64,000 nt of DNA. It comes from Chloroflexota bacterium. GTDB lineage: Bacteria > Chloroflexota > Limnocylindria > P2-11E. Shown here piece after piece: positions 33,969 through 41,917 of this stretch (positions within the stretch are counted from its first letter, which is position 1; the number at the start of each line of letters is the position of its first letter). Both the position numbers and the translations under genes were made by a program. Location: contig VBDX01000128.1 in the NCBI GenBank assembly GCA_005881885.1, positions 36,072-100,071 on the forward strand, written 5' to 3'. The notes under the pieces were generated by a model. It ran no database searches. It was given only the letters and a program-made list of their open reading frames with translations, and was not told the DNA's origin.

Positions 33969-34559
33969 ATGAGCAGGCTTCACGCGCTCACCGATGGAGT
34001 GTTCGCCATCGCGATGACCCTTCTCGTCCTCAAGCTTCACGTGCCTGACGTGGCTTCCACTGGGGACTTCATTTCTGGGCTCGCGGCACTGGTCCCGAGC
34101 CTCTTCAGCTTCACGCTCTCTTTCGCCGTCCTCGGCGCCTATTGGCTCGGTACGGTCTGGAGCCTCGCGCCGGTCCGGCACGTCGACCGCCCGCTGCTCC
34201 TTCTGAATCTGCTCACGCTCCTATTCATCACGCTCGTTCCGTTCACGACCGCCGTGCTCGCGCGCTATCCGGACCAGCCCGGCGCGGTGATCTTGTATGG
34301 CACGCATCTCACGCTTCTCGGCCTGGCGCAATACGTGAGCTGGTCGTAGCTCAGGGCGAATCCAAGGTTGCTCGAATCGCCGGTGACGCCGGGTGAGGCC
34401 GCGGCGAGGACGCGTCGGATCCTATTCGGGCCGGTCGGGTTCGTCGCCGCGATGGTGGTTGCGCTGGTTAGCCCGCGTGCGGGCTACGCGGTCTACTACA
34501 TCGTGCTCTTCGCCTACATCTTCACAGCCGCCCGCGACCGCTCGGTCATCGGACACTGA
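33969..34559 (+). pseudogene. TMEM175-like potassium channel (DUF1211) with in-frame amber codon
   Basis: Starting at ATG 33969 the frame shows the TMEM175 N-terminal signature MSRLHALTDGVFAIAMTLLVL followed by four membrane helices. A TAG at 34347-34349 interrupts it. The same frame continues without change (LRANPRLLESPVTPGEAA, then a helix GPVGFVAAMVVALVSP and a last helix) to a normal TGA at 34557. The TAG falls where relatives have an aromatic or aliphatic residue, so it looks like a single-base nonsense change, a sequencing error, or a readthrough site. Confidence 0.75.
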
Positions 34560-34583
34560 TCCACGCGGACGCCTGACGAAGCC

Positions 34584-35282
34584 TCAACTCAGTAGGGCTA
34601 GTGCCTGCGCGACGCAACCGATAGCCGCAGTCTCGCTCCGAAGATTCCGCGGCCCGAGGGACACCGTGATCGCGCCGTGCTCTCGAGCCAACTGAATCTC
34701 TTCGGGCCCGATCCCGCCCTCGGGTCCGATGATGATGCTGAGATCGCCCCGTGGAAGCGCATCCTGCAAGCGACGCACCGGCTCTCCTTCCCAGGCGATC
34801 AAAGCGCCCTCGTTAAGCACCTCGAAGAGGTTGCCCCATTCGCGCAGCTCAACGATCGCGGGCACGCGGCCGCGCCGCGCGGTCTCTGCTGCCTCACGCG
34901 CGATCCGCTGCCAGCGCTGGCGCTTCGCCGAGCTCAACGAGCGGACGACGGAGCGCGCTGACACGAACGGCACGATGGTGCGAACGCCGAGCTGGGTCAC
35001 CGCCTCGACGACCTCTTCATCGTGGTCGCCCTTGAGCAGCGGAAGGGCCAGCGTCAGGTTGAACGGCAGCTCCGCTTCAGATGCGCAGCGCTGGATTACG
35101 CGGCCGTGCGTCTCGCGATCGTTGACGTCTTGCAGCTCCACCGACGCCTCCATCCCGTTGCGGACGAGGATGATCACCTCGCCCGGGCGCAGACGAAGCA
35201 CGTTCGCGATCTGATGCGCCCTTTCCCCGCGTAGCACCGGGTTGTCCGGGATCTCCTCATCGACGAAGAAGCGATGGGTCAC
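34584..35282 (-). CDS. rsmE: 16S rRNA m3U1498 methyltransferase
   Basis: 232 aa from GTG 35282, overlapping the prmA stop by 4 nt. N-terminal PUA-like part THRFFVDEEIPDNPVLRGERAHQIANVLRLRPGEVI, then the SPOUT knot with LPLLKGDHDEEVVEAVTQLGV, IIIGPEGGIGPEEIQLA and SLGPRNLRSETAAIG. Methylates U1498 of 16S rRNA using SAM. Adjacent to prmA and dnaJ, a common order. Confidence 0.96.
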   Translation of the reverse strand: MTHRFFVDEEIPDNPVLRGERAHQIANVLRLRPGEVIILVRNGMEASVELQDVNDRETHGRVIQRCASEAELPFNLTLALPLLKGDHDEEVVEAVTQLGVRTIVPFVSARSVVRSLSSAKRQRWQRIAREAAETARRGRVPAIVELREWGNLFEVLNEGALIAWEGEPVRRLQDALPRGDLSIIIGPEGGIGPEEIQLAREHGAITVSLGPRNLRSETAAIGCVAQALALLS

Positions 35283-36145
35283 GCGGTCAGGATGAGGCGA
35301 ACCCAGTCCGAACGCTCGATGCGGTCGACGACACCGAGCCCCTGCGCCGAAAACGCGTCGAGGACCTCGGGTTCGGCCTGCGTGGTAATTCCCGCGGCGA
35401 CGAGCGTTGCGGAAGTGCGCAACCGTGCGCGCAGGTGAGACGCGACCTGAACGAGGACGGGGCCGACGAGATTCGCGAGAACCATGTCGAACGTCCCTAC
35501 GACATCGGCCACCGAGCCGGCGCGAATGTCGACTGACACATCGTTCCCTTTCGCGTTTTCCGTCGCCGCGCGCACCGCTAGCGGGTCGATGTCCACCGCG
35601 ACGACTTTCCCCGCACCGCGCTTCGCGGCGGCGATAGCGAGGATCCCCGAGCCGGTGCCGACGTCGAGCACACGTGCTCCGTCGAGTGGCAGCCGCGACA
35701 GTACCTCGAGGCACTGCTGCGTCGTCGGATGGAGCCCGGTGCCGAATGCCATCCCGGGGTCGAGCACGAGCGCGATCGCGCCATCGTCGCGCGCGTCAGA
35801 CCAGGTTGGACGGACGAGGAACGCGCCGATGCGAATCGGCGTGAACGATTCCTTCCAGGCCTCGAGCCAATCCGCGTCTTCGATCTGACGCACCGCGAGC
35901 TCGCCGATCGGCCCGAGGCCGAAAGCCTGGAGATGTCCGAGCGCGTCGCGCACATCGGAGACCTTCGCGAAGGCCTCCGCATCCTCGACGAGATACGCCT
36001 TCACGGTGTGATCGGCGCCGCCCGGCGAGTCGAGGGGCAGCTCGACGGCGATGCCGTTGTGACCGAAACGGCTCAGGATCTCGCTGACCGCTTCGACAGC
36101 CTCGGCGTGGGCGGGGACCGCGACCTCGAGCCAGCGCGGATGCGT
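35279..36145 (-). CDS. prmA: Ribosomal protein L11 methyltransferase, apparent ACG start
   Basis: 288 aa from ACG 36145. PrmA trimethylates ribosomal protein L11. SAM-binding motif VLDVGTGSGILAIAAAKRGA and the PrmA segment DPGMAFGTGLHPTTQQCL are clear. The family N-terminus (HPRWLEVAVPAHAEAVEAVS) starts right after an ACG that lies 2 nt past the dnaJ stop, with GGGAG (36156-36152) 6 nt upstream. No ATG, GTG or TTG is available before GTG about 36004, which would delete about 47 residues of the N-terminal substrate-binding domain. Confidence 0.9.
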   Translation of the reverse strand, partial: THPRWLEVAVPAHAEAVEAVSEILSRFGHNGIAVELPLDSPGGADHTVKAYLVEDAEAFAKVSDVRDALGHLQAFGLGPIGELAVRQIEDADWLEAWKESFTPIRIGAFLVRPTWSDARDDGAIALVLDPGMAFGTGLHPTTQQCLEVLSRLPLDGARVLDVGTGSGILAIAAAKRGAGKVVAVDIDPLAVRAATENAKGNDVSVDIRAGSVADVVGTFDMVLANLVGPVLVQVASHLRARLRTSATLVAAGITTQAEPEVLDAFSAQGLGVVDRIERSDWVRLILTA

Positions 36146-36147
36146 GC

Positions 36148-37245
36148 CTAGCTCCCGCCCATCGCGTCTTTGATGCGGCCGAAGAGATCCTGATCGCCGT
36201 CCTGCGACGTCGCATCCTCGATGTCGCGCAGCTGGGTGTAGAGACGGCGCTGCTCTTTGCTCAGGGTCCGCGGGACGACGACGTCGAGGTAGACAAGCTG
36301 ATCGCCGTGGCCCGAGCCCCCGAGGTGCGGGACGCCCTTCCCGCGCACGCGCACCATCTGCCCGTTCTGAGCGCCGGGCGGAATCCGCACCTTTGCTTCG
36401 CCCCCTTCGATCGTCGGAACGCTGATCTCGTCGCCGAGCGCCGCCTGCGCCGGCGAGATGCGCGCGAGGTGCACGAGGTCGTCGCCCTCGCGGCGGAAGA
36501 GCTCGTGCTCTTTGAGGCGGATCAGCACGTAGAGATCGCCGGTCGGCCCGCCGCGCATGCCGGCCTCGCCCTCGCCGGCGACGCGAAGCTGCTGCCCGTC
36601 GTCGATGCCCGCGAGGATCGTGAGCGTGATCTCGCGGTCCTTTCGCTCGCGGCCCTCGCCGCGGCAGCGCGTGCAGACCTTGTCGACCGTCTTTCCTGCG
36701 CCGCCGCAGCGCGGGCAGGTCGACACGTTGACGAAGCGGCCGAAGACCGACTGCTGGACCTGGCGGACCTCGCCGCGCCCGTTGCACGTGCCGCAGGTCG
36801 AGATCGACGACCCGGGCTCGGCGCCCGACCCATTGCAGCGTTCGCAGGTCTCCAGGCGCGGGACCCTGATGATCCGCTCTCGTCCCTCGACCGCGTCGAG
36901 GAGGTCGATCTCGATCTCCATACGCAGGTCCGCGCCGCGCATCGGACCGCGCGGCTCGCGGCGCCTGAGGTCGCCTCCGAAAAAGGTTTCGAAGAGGTCG
37001 CCGATGCCGAAGTCGCCGAGACCGCCGGCGGTGGAGCCGAACATGTCGTAGCGCTGGCGGCGCTGCGGGTCGGCAAGCACCTCATAGGCCTCGGTGACCT
37101 GCTTGAAGCGCTCCGCCGCGTCCGGAGCCCCGTTCACATCGGGGTGGTACTGCCGGGCGAGCTTGCGGTAGGCACTGCGGATCTGTTCGTCCGTCGCGTT
37201 CCGCGAGACGCCCAGTAGCGCGTAGTAGTCGGCTGTCGTCGCCAT
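36148..37245 (-). CDS. dnaJ: Chaperone DnaJ (type I J-protein)
   Basis: 365 aa from ATG 37245 (GTG 37248 directly before is possible). J domain with HPD (ARQYHPDVNG), a short G/F region, four CxxCxGxG zinc repeats (CERCNGSG, CGTCNGRG, CPRCGGAG, CTRCRGEG) and the C-terminal substrate-binding barrels. Works with DnaK and GrpE, which are encoded separately at 42-44.4 kb. Followed by prmA-rsmE, a frequent arrangement. Confidence 0.96.
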   Translation of the reverse strand: MATTADYYALLGVSRNATDEQIRSAYRKLARQYHPDVNGAPDAAERFKQVTEAYEVLADPQRRQRYDMFGSTAGGLGDFGIGDLFETFFGGDLRRREPRGPMRGADLRMEIEIDLLDAVEGRERIIRVPRLETCERCNGSGAEPGSSISTCGTCNGRGEVRQVQQSVFGRFVNVSTCPRCGGAGKTVDKVCTRCRGEGRERKDREITLTILAGIDDGQQLRVAGEGEAGMRGGPTGDLYVLIRLKEHELFRREGDDLVHLARISPAQAALGDEISVPTIEGGEAKVRIPPGAQNGQMVRVRGKGVPHLGGSGHGDQLVYLDVVVPRTLSKEQRRLYTQLRDIEDATSQDGDQDLFGRIKDAMGGS

Positions 37246-37266
37246 CACCTGTCATTATCCCGGCCC

Positions 37267-37770
37267 ATGGACGTGCTCCCGCGTCTTGCCGTGCAGTGGC
37301 TTCACGTCACGGCCGGCGTCCTATGGATCGGCGGCGGCTTCTACACGATCTTGGTACAGCTCCCCGCGCTCCTCGCGGCGCCGCCCGCGGCGCGCGGGGC
37401 GGTCATGGCGAGCCTCGTCCCGCGGCAGTTCAAGTACATCCTGCGGGTCGCCGAGATCACGATCGTGACCGGCTTGCTCAATCTGTTCATCTCCGGGCGC
37501 GGTCAGGAGCTGACGCGACTCGACACCCGGTGGTCGTGGGCGATCCTCGCGGGGATCCTCCTCGCGGTCGGGATCTACGCGGCGACGCGCGCGACGATCG
37601 TCCGGTGGGCGTACCGCATGCTCGAGGTCGGCCCGCGCGCTGCCGCCGGCGACAGCGGGGCCGCGGCGGAGATGGGCGTGCTTGGCGCGCGCATCCGGCG
37701 CTTTGGCTATTTCCAGCTCGCCGTGGGCACGCTAATCCTTCTGGCGATGGTGACCGCCCGATTTAGCTGA
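37267..37770 (+). CDS. Membrane protein, CopD/DUF2269-like
   Basis: 167 aa with four predicted helices. QWLHVTAGVLWIGGGFY at the N-terminus resembles the copper-resistance D / putative membrane-protein superfamily with a conserved His-Val-x-x-Gly-x-x-Trp-x-Gly motif; RRFGYFQLAVGTLILLAMV closes the protein. Could bind heme or a metal through the helix-1 histidine, but function is unknown. Divergent from dnaJ; its 3' end overlaps the convergent fic gene by 39 nt. Confidence 0.7.
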   Translation: MDVLPRLAVQWLHVTAGVLWIGGGFYTILVQLPALLAAPPAARGAVMASLVPRQFKYILRVAEITIVTGLLNLFISGRGQELTRLDTRWSWAILAGILLAVGIYAATRATIVRWAYRMLEVGPRAAAGDSGAAAEMGVLGARIRRFGYFQLAVGTLILLAMVTARFS

Positions 37771-38856
37771 GTCGGCGCGTGGGGCAACGGCGACCGGGAG
37801 GACTGCCTTCAGTTTGGGGCCAGCGATGTAGCGACGCGACGACGTGACGCCACTCGCAGAGAGATAACCCGAGCGCACCGCAACCCCCAGGTCGCGGGTC
37901 GCACTCGGACCTGTCCGACCGCTGATCGAACGGTAATCGCTGGGGCGGATACTTCCATTGATCCATGCGAAGACGAGAGCGTCCGTCAATTGGGGAGTCA
38001 GCGCGCCGCTTGCCACTTCGTCACGAAGCACACGCAGAAGCTCAGTGACTCCCTTCACCCGAGTGAGCACGTGTTCAGCTGCGCCCGTGATGGCCCTTAG
38101 AAAGTAGGCGACGAAGGGCGTCGCGTCGTATCCACGGCTGTAGCTGGCGCCGAGCGTTTCTCGGATCGCGGCGAAGTATTCGCGTCGCTGCAGATCGAGA
38201 TAAGCATCGACCGAGACAAGGCCATCCAGCGCGTACCCATGATGAATGAGGAGAAGTCGCGCAAGCGCCCGCGCCGTGCGGCCGTTTCCGTCGTAGAAAG
38301 GGTGGATTCCAACGAGCTCTAGGTGCGCGAGGGCAGCTGCGATCGCCGGATGCTCACGACTAGTGCCGTCGCGCAGCCACTGGCCAAAGCGGTGCATCAC
38401 ATCGGGGACATCGCCGGATAGCGCAGTGGCGAAGATGATGTTCCCGTCGGCGTCACCGACTCTGTTTTCGCCGGTACGGTATTCGCCGGGCCGGAGAATG
38501 GGGTCGATGTCGTCAAGAACGCGTTTGTGAATCTCCCGGATCACGCGCTCATCGACGACAAGCCCTTCGTCCGGGCCCACCTCATCGACAAACGACAGCG
38601 CCTCGCGCGTCGCAAGCACTTCGAGTGCGTCCTTCTGTTGCGTTACAGGCATGCGCTCTAGCAGTTCCTCGACCTCAAGGTCGCTAAGGCTGTTCCCCTC
38701 AATCCGGGTAGTGCCGTGGATCGTCCGGACCCAAGCTCGATGCCGAAACCAGTCTCGGTAGCGCGGATCGATTCCGAGGTTCGCGAAGAGCCAGCGGAAA
38801 TCCTCCAGACTCGCGAGAGCGGACGCGGCTACCTGCTTGTCTAGACGGTAGTCCAT
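37732..38856 (-). CDS. Fic-family protein with self-inhibitory helix and C-terminal winged helix
   Basis: 374 aa. Fic core motif HPFYDGNGRTAR (about residues 195-206) is intact, so nucleotidyl (usually AMP) transfer is expected. An N-terminal TTRIEGN matches the inhibitory (S/T)xxxE(G/N) motif. The C-terminal about 80 residues (TPQLTDALVFAWINGS ... [20 protein letters not shown]) look like a winged helix. Standalone Fic proteins of this architecture often autoregulate; the palindrome array just upstream supports this. Confidence 0.9.
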   Translation of the reverse strand: MDYRLDKQVAASALASLEDFRWLFANLGIDPRYRDWFRHRAWVRTIHGTTRIEGNSLSDLEVEELLERMPVTQQKDALEVLATREALSFVDEVGPDEGLVVDERVIREIHKRVLDDIDPILRPGEYRTGENRVGDADGNIIFATALSGDVPDVMHRFGQWLRDGTSREHPAIAAALAHLELVGIHPFYDGNGRTARALARLLLIHHGYALDGLVSVDAYLDLQRREYFAAIRETLGASYSRGYDATPFVAYFLRAITGAAEHVLTRVKGVTELLRVLRDEVASGALTPQLTDALVFAWINGSIRPSDYRSISGRTGPSATRDLGVAVRSGYLSASGVTSSRRYIAGPKLKAVLPVAVAPRADSAKSGGHHRQKD

Positions 38857-38873
38857 TGTCTTTTGCTCTCTTT

Positions 38874-38934
38874 CACTGATGGAAGTGTAGTCGAGTCTCT
38901 TCCATCAGTGGAAGAGGGACGGTGCCTCTTCCAC
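38874..38934. promoter_or_regulatory. Two adjacent perfect inverted repeats upstream of fic
   Basis: Repeat 1: 12-bp arms CACTGATGGAAG (38874-38885) and CTTCCATCAGTG (38899-38910), 13-nt spacer. Repeat 2: 10-bp arms GTGGAAGAGG (38908-38917) and CCTCTTCCAC (38925-38934), 7-nt spacer; its first arm overlaps the last arm of repeat 1. All four arms carry GGAAG. The array lies 18 nt from the fic start codon, so it is probably an operator. Confidence 0.7.
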
Positions 38935-39018
38935 GACCAGTTTCACGGTCCAAGGAACTCTGTTGCGACCGCGTCGTCCTTATCAGCATTCCCGGCCTTG
39001 GCCGGAGAGGAGGCTGGT

Positions 39019-40047
39019 ATGCGACGGTTCCTCGCGGGCCTCGCCGCGGTCGTTGCGGCGCTCATCGGTACGACACAGCCGGCCGCAGCCTGCGCGGGTC
39101 TCATCGGCCCCAACGGCGCGGTCAACCTGCTCCGCACCTCCACGTTCGCGGGTTATCACGACGGTGTCGAGCACTACGTCACCGCGTTCAAGTTCGCCGG
39201 CGGCTCCGGCCAGTTCGGCTCCCTCATCCCGCTCCCCGGCATCCCGAGCTCCGTCGAAAAGGGCGGGGACTGGACCCTGCAGCGCCTGATCCGTGAGACC
39301 ACGCCGGCCAAGGAGGCGGTCTTCTTCCGCTCCGTGGGGGCGCCCCTTGCGGCCGATGCTCAGGTCATCCTCCAGGTGCGCATCGACGCGCTCGACATCA
39401 CCGTCCTCAAGGGCGGCGGCGCCGAAGTCGGGCGCTGGGCCACTGACCACGGCTTCCGTCTCCCCCCGGCCGCGCCCGAAGTCCTCGACTTCTACGCGGC
39501 GCGCAGCCCGATCTTCCTCGCGGCGGTCTTCGACGCTGACGCGGCGAAGGCGCGCGGTCAGCGGATCGGCGACGGCACGCCGGTTCACATCACCATCCCC
39601 ACCGCGAACCCATGGGTGCCGCTGCGCATCCTCGCGCTCGGCAAGAACGGCGAGGACCGCATCGACGCGGACGTCTACCTCCTCACCGACCAGCGTCCCG
39701 CGCTGCTCCCCTACCCGTTCGCCAACGGCATGCGTCTCGACCACAGCGCGCCGGCGACGGTGTCGCTGCTCACCGACCTGCGCTCGGACAAAGGCATGGA
39801 CTGGATCCCGCAGTCCGGGTGGCTCACGAAGGTCGCGATCGAGGCGTCGGCGAGCCAGCTCACGTATGACCTCGCGGTCGATGTCAAGGGCGCGAGCCCA
39901 TCGCGCGTCGCCGCGGGACTTGAAGCGCCCGCAAGCGCGCCGGCTCCTTCGAAGCCCAACGCGGACACGGTCGCGCTCGTCGGCATCGCACTCGCCGCGC
40001 TCGGCGCCATCGTTCTCTTGCGCCGGTCGCAGACGGTCTCGGCGTGA
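39019..40047 (+). CDS. Secreted DUF2330-like protein
   Basis: 342 aa from ATG 39019 with GGAGG upstream. N-terminal signal peptide (cleavage near AAACAG) and a C-terminal hydrophobic helix with a basic end (VGIALAALGAIVLLRRS), so it is exported and membrane-anchored. Cysteine and Gly-Pro-Asn near the mature start (CAGLIGPNGAVNLLRTSTFAGY), and the middle segment, resemble DUF2330 proteins. Function unknown. Overlaps the cupredoxin gene by 4 nt. Confidence 0.75.
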   Translation: MRRFLAGLAAVVAALIGTTQPAAACAGLIGPNGAVNLLRTSTFAGYHDGVEHYVTAFKFAGGSGQFGSLIPLPGIPSSVEKGGDWTLQRLIRETTPAKEAVFFRSVGAPLAADAQVILQVRIDALDITVLKGGGAEVGRWATDHGFRLPPAAPEVLDFYAARSPIFLAAVFDADAAKARGQRIGDGTPVHITIPTANPWVPLRILALGKNGEDRIDADVYLLTDQRPALLPYPFANGMRLDHSAPATVSLLTDLRSDKGMDWIPQSGWLTKVAIEASASQLTYDLAVDVKGASPSRVAAGLEAPASAPAPSKPNADTVALVGIALAALGAIVLLRRSQTVSA

Positions 40048-40451
40048 TCCTTCGCACTTTCGTCGCGCTGGCGCTCGCCGCACTCGCGGCGGGCGCCTGC
40101 GCGCCGGCCAACGCAGCGCTCCCCACAAACATCGGCATCCGCATCCACTACTCGCGCTTCGACCAGACAAAGATCGAAGTGCCGATGGGCGTGCCGGTGA
40201 CGTTCACGCTGGTCAACGACGATCCCATCGAGCACGAGTGGCTCATCGGCGACGAGGCGTTCCACGCACGCCATCGCACCGGTACCGAGGCGGTGCACGG
40301 CGATCGTCCCAACGAGGTCTCGTTGCCCCCATTCGCCACGAAGACGACGACGCTGACGTTCGACAAGCCAGGGGCGCTCACGTTCATTTGCCACTTCCCG
40401 CAGCACGAGGCCTACGGGATGGTCGGCGTGGTGATGGTGACGCCCGGCTAG
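40044..40451 (+). CDS. Secreted cupredoxin (plastocyanin-like)
   Basis: 135 aa with a GTG start overlapping the upstream stop. Signal peptide ending near ANA. A complete type 1 copper site is visible: His in DPIEHEW, then Cys-x-x-x-x-His-x-x-x-x-Met-like CHFPQHEAYGM at the C-terminus. Such proteins carry single electrons or store copper outside the cell. Co-translated with the DUF2330 protein, which suggests a shared extracytoplasmic task. Confidence 0.85.
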   Translation: MILRTFVALALAALAAGACAPANAALPTNIGIRIHYSRFDQTKIEVPMGVPVTFTLVNDDPIEHEWLIGDEAFHARHRTGTEAVHGDRPNEVSLPPFATKTTTLTFDKPGALTFICHFPQHEAYGMVGVVMVTPG

Positions 40452-40515
40452 CCGCGTACGAGTTCGGCACCGCAACTCGGATGCCCCGACGACCCCAACG
40501 AGCGATGCTCTCCTC

Positions 40516-41637
40516 ATGCGGTTCGCGATCGTCACGGGCGTGCTGGTCCTCCTCGGGACCTCGTGCGCACCGACGTCCGCGGAGACAACGCCCGCACCTC
40601 CGTCCGCGCAGGCATCGGCGGTGGCGCCGCGCAGCGCGCCCGCCGCATCGCAAGCGGTGAGACTGAGCCGTCCGGCGCCATACCACGGCGATCCGCCGGT
40701 CCTCTTGCGCGCGGTGCCCGAGGCAGGAACCTTCACCTCCAGGGCAGGGCGATGGCGCTACGACGGCGTGCGCGGGGCGCTCGAGCAAGTCGCCGCGGTC
40801 GACGAGCCGCTAGAGCATCCGGCACCCGTAGGGACGCTCGTCGCGGTCGAGCGCCAAACACGGACACCGGGCGGATTCGCGATCTCCAACGCGCTAGCGA
40901 TTCGCGATGCAGCCGGCGGCCCGGAGCGCGTCGTCTACCGGGCTCCCGAGCTCTTCTACTGGTCGGGCTGGTCGCCCGATGGCCGATACGTCGCGCTCTG
41001 GGAGGTCGATTCCTACAGCGGCTCGGTCGATCTCGACGGCCGGCCGCTCCTGGTGATCGAGGCGACGACCGGCCATCGGTACGATCTCGGGCGGACGCTC
41101 CTGAACGGCACCACAGCCTGGACGCCGCCGCACACGTTCGCCTTCGTCGCCGGCCTCGGGAGGGATGTCTGGAAAGACAAGACGCTCAGATTGTGGTCAC
41201 CGGAGAATGAGATTCGCGACGTGACCCCTTCTGGCATTTCGAGTTTCGCCCCCGCGTGGAGTGCTGACGGCGTCATGCTCTACTACGCGAGCGGGCGGGC
41301 GGGCGACTACGATCCGCTCCCCGTATTCGCCGGTCAAGGCGTCGGGGATCGGCGGATAGCCGTGTATGACGTGGTGACGAGCAAGCTCCGTCCTCTCGCG
41401 CATGAGCCGGGCTACGTCGAGGAGGGAGCGCGGCCGTCCCGCGATGGCACGAAGCTCCTGGTGCTACGCCGCAAGACCGTGGTGGCCACCGACATACGCT
41501 CCATCCCCGACGCGCCGCTCGAGGTCTGGCTGACGGATCCGAACGGCGGACACGGCGTCGCGCTCATGCGGATCACGAAGACCTTCGGCTACTACGGGTG
41601 GGATCCCGGGCCGAGCGAGTGGGAGTGGAGCGAATAG
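40516..41637 (+). CDS. Lipoprotein with TolB/WD40-like beta-propeller
   Basis: 373 aa. N-terminal lipoprotein signal (LLGTSC lipobox), then a proline/alanine/serine-rich linker to about residue 55. Propeller-blade motifs follow: WSGWSPDGRYVALWEV, FAPAWSADGVMLYYASG and ARPSRDGTKLLVL. The C-terminus is unusually tryptophan- and glutamate-rich (EWEWSE). Probably anchored outside the membrane; ligand unknown. Confidence 0.75.
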   Translation: MRFAIVTGVLVLLGTSCAPTSAETTPAPPSAQASAVAPRSAPAASQAVRLSRPAPYHGDPPVLLRAVPEAGTFTSRAGRWRYDGVRGALEQVAAVDEPLEHPAPVGTLVAVERQTRTPGGFAISNALAIRDAAGGPERVVYRAPELFYWSGWSPDGRYVALWEVDSYSGSVDLDGRPLLVIEATTGHRYDLGRTLLNGTTAWTPPHTFAFVAGLGRDVWKDKTLRLWSPENEIRDVTPSGISSFAPAWSADGVMLYYASGRAGDYDPLPVFAGQGVGDRRIAVYDVVTSKLRPLAHEPGYVEEGARPSRDGTKLLVLRRKTVVATDIRSIPDAPLEVWLTDPNGGHGVALMRITKTFGYYGWDPGPSEWEWSE

Positions 41638-41640
41638 CGC

Positions 41641-41838
41641 CTAGATCGTCGGTTGCTCCTCGATCCGCGCGTAGCGCGCAGGTTCCGCGATAAAGGCGGA
41701 GCGGCAGGCCTTGCTGCAGAAGACGTAGCGAATTCCCCCATGCTCGGTCTCGAGGCCGAGATCGTGGGCCTGCTCGGGATCGACCTCCATCTCGCATACC
41801 GGGTCGATCTCATCGATGGGCTCTGCTTCGTACGGCAC
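41641..41838 (-). CDS. YHS-domain small protein
   Basis: 65 aa from GTG 41838 with GGGAGGT upstream. YHS pattern: DPVCEMEVDPEQAHDLGLETEHGGIRYVFCSKACRSAF, i.e. a Cys-Met motif followed by paired cysteines, which in relatives contacts metal ions or marks metal-handling proteins. Placed directly downstream of dnaK on the same strand, after an intrinsic terminator. Confidence 0.88.
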   Translation of the reverse strand: MPYEAEPIDEIDPVCEMEVDPEQAHDLGLETEHGGIRYVFCSKACRSAFIAEPARYARIEEQPTI

Positions 41839-41852
41839 AGCGCACCTCCCCC

Positions 41853-41891
41853 AAACAAGAAGCGACGGCGCGACTTTCGCCGCGCCGTCGC
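41853..41891 (-). terminator. Intrinsic terminator of the dnaK operon
   Basis: A perfect 11-bp stem GCGACGGCGCG (41862-41872)/CGCGCCGTCGC (41881-41891) with an 8-nt loop is followed on the minus strand by TTCTTGTTT. It separates dnaK from the YHS gene. Confidence 0.85.
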
Positions 41892-41917
41892 ATCCTGCGC
41901 TTTCGATGCTGGGTTTG

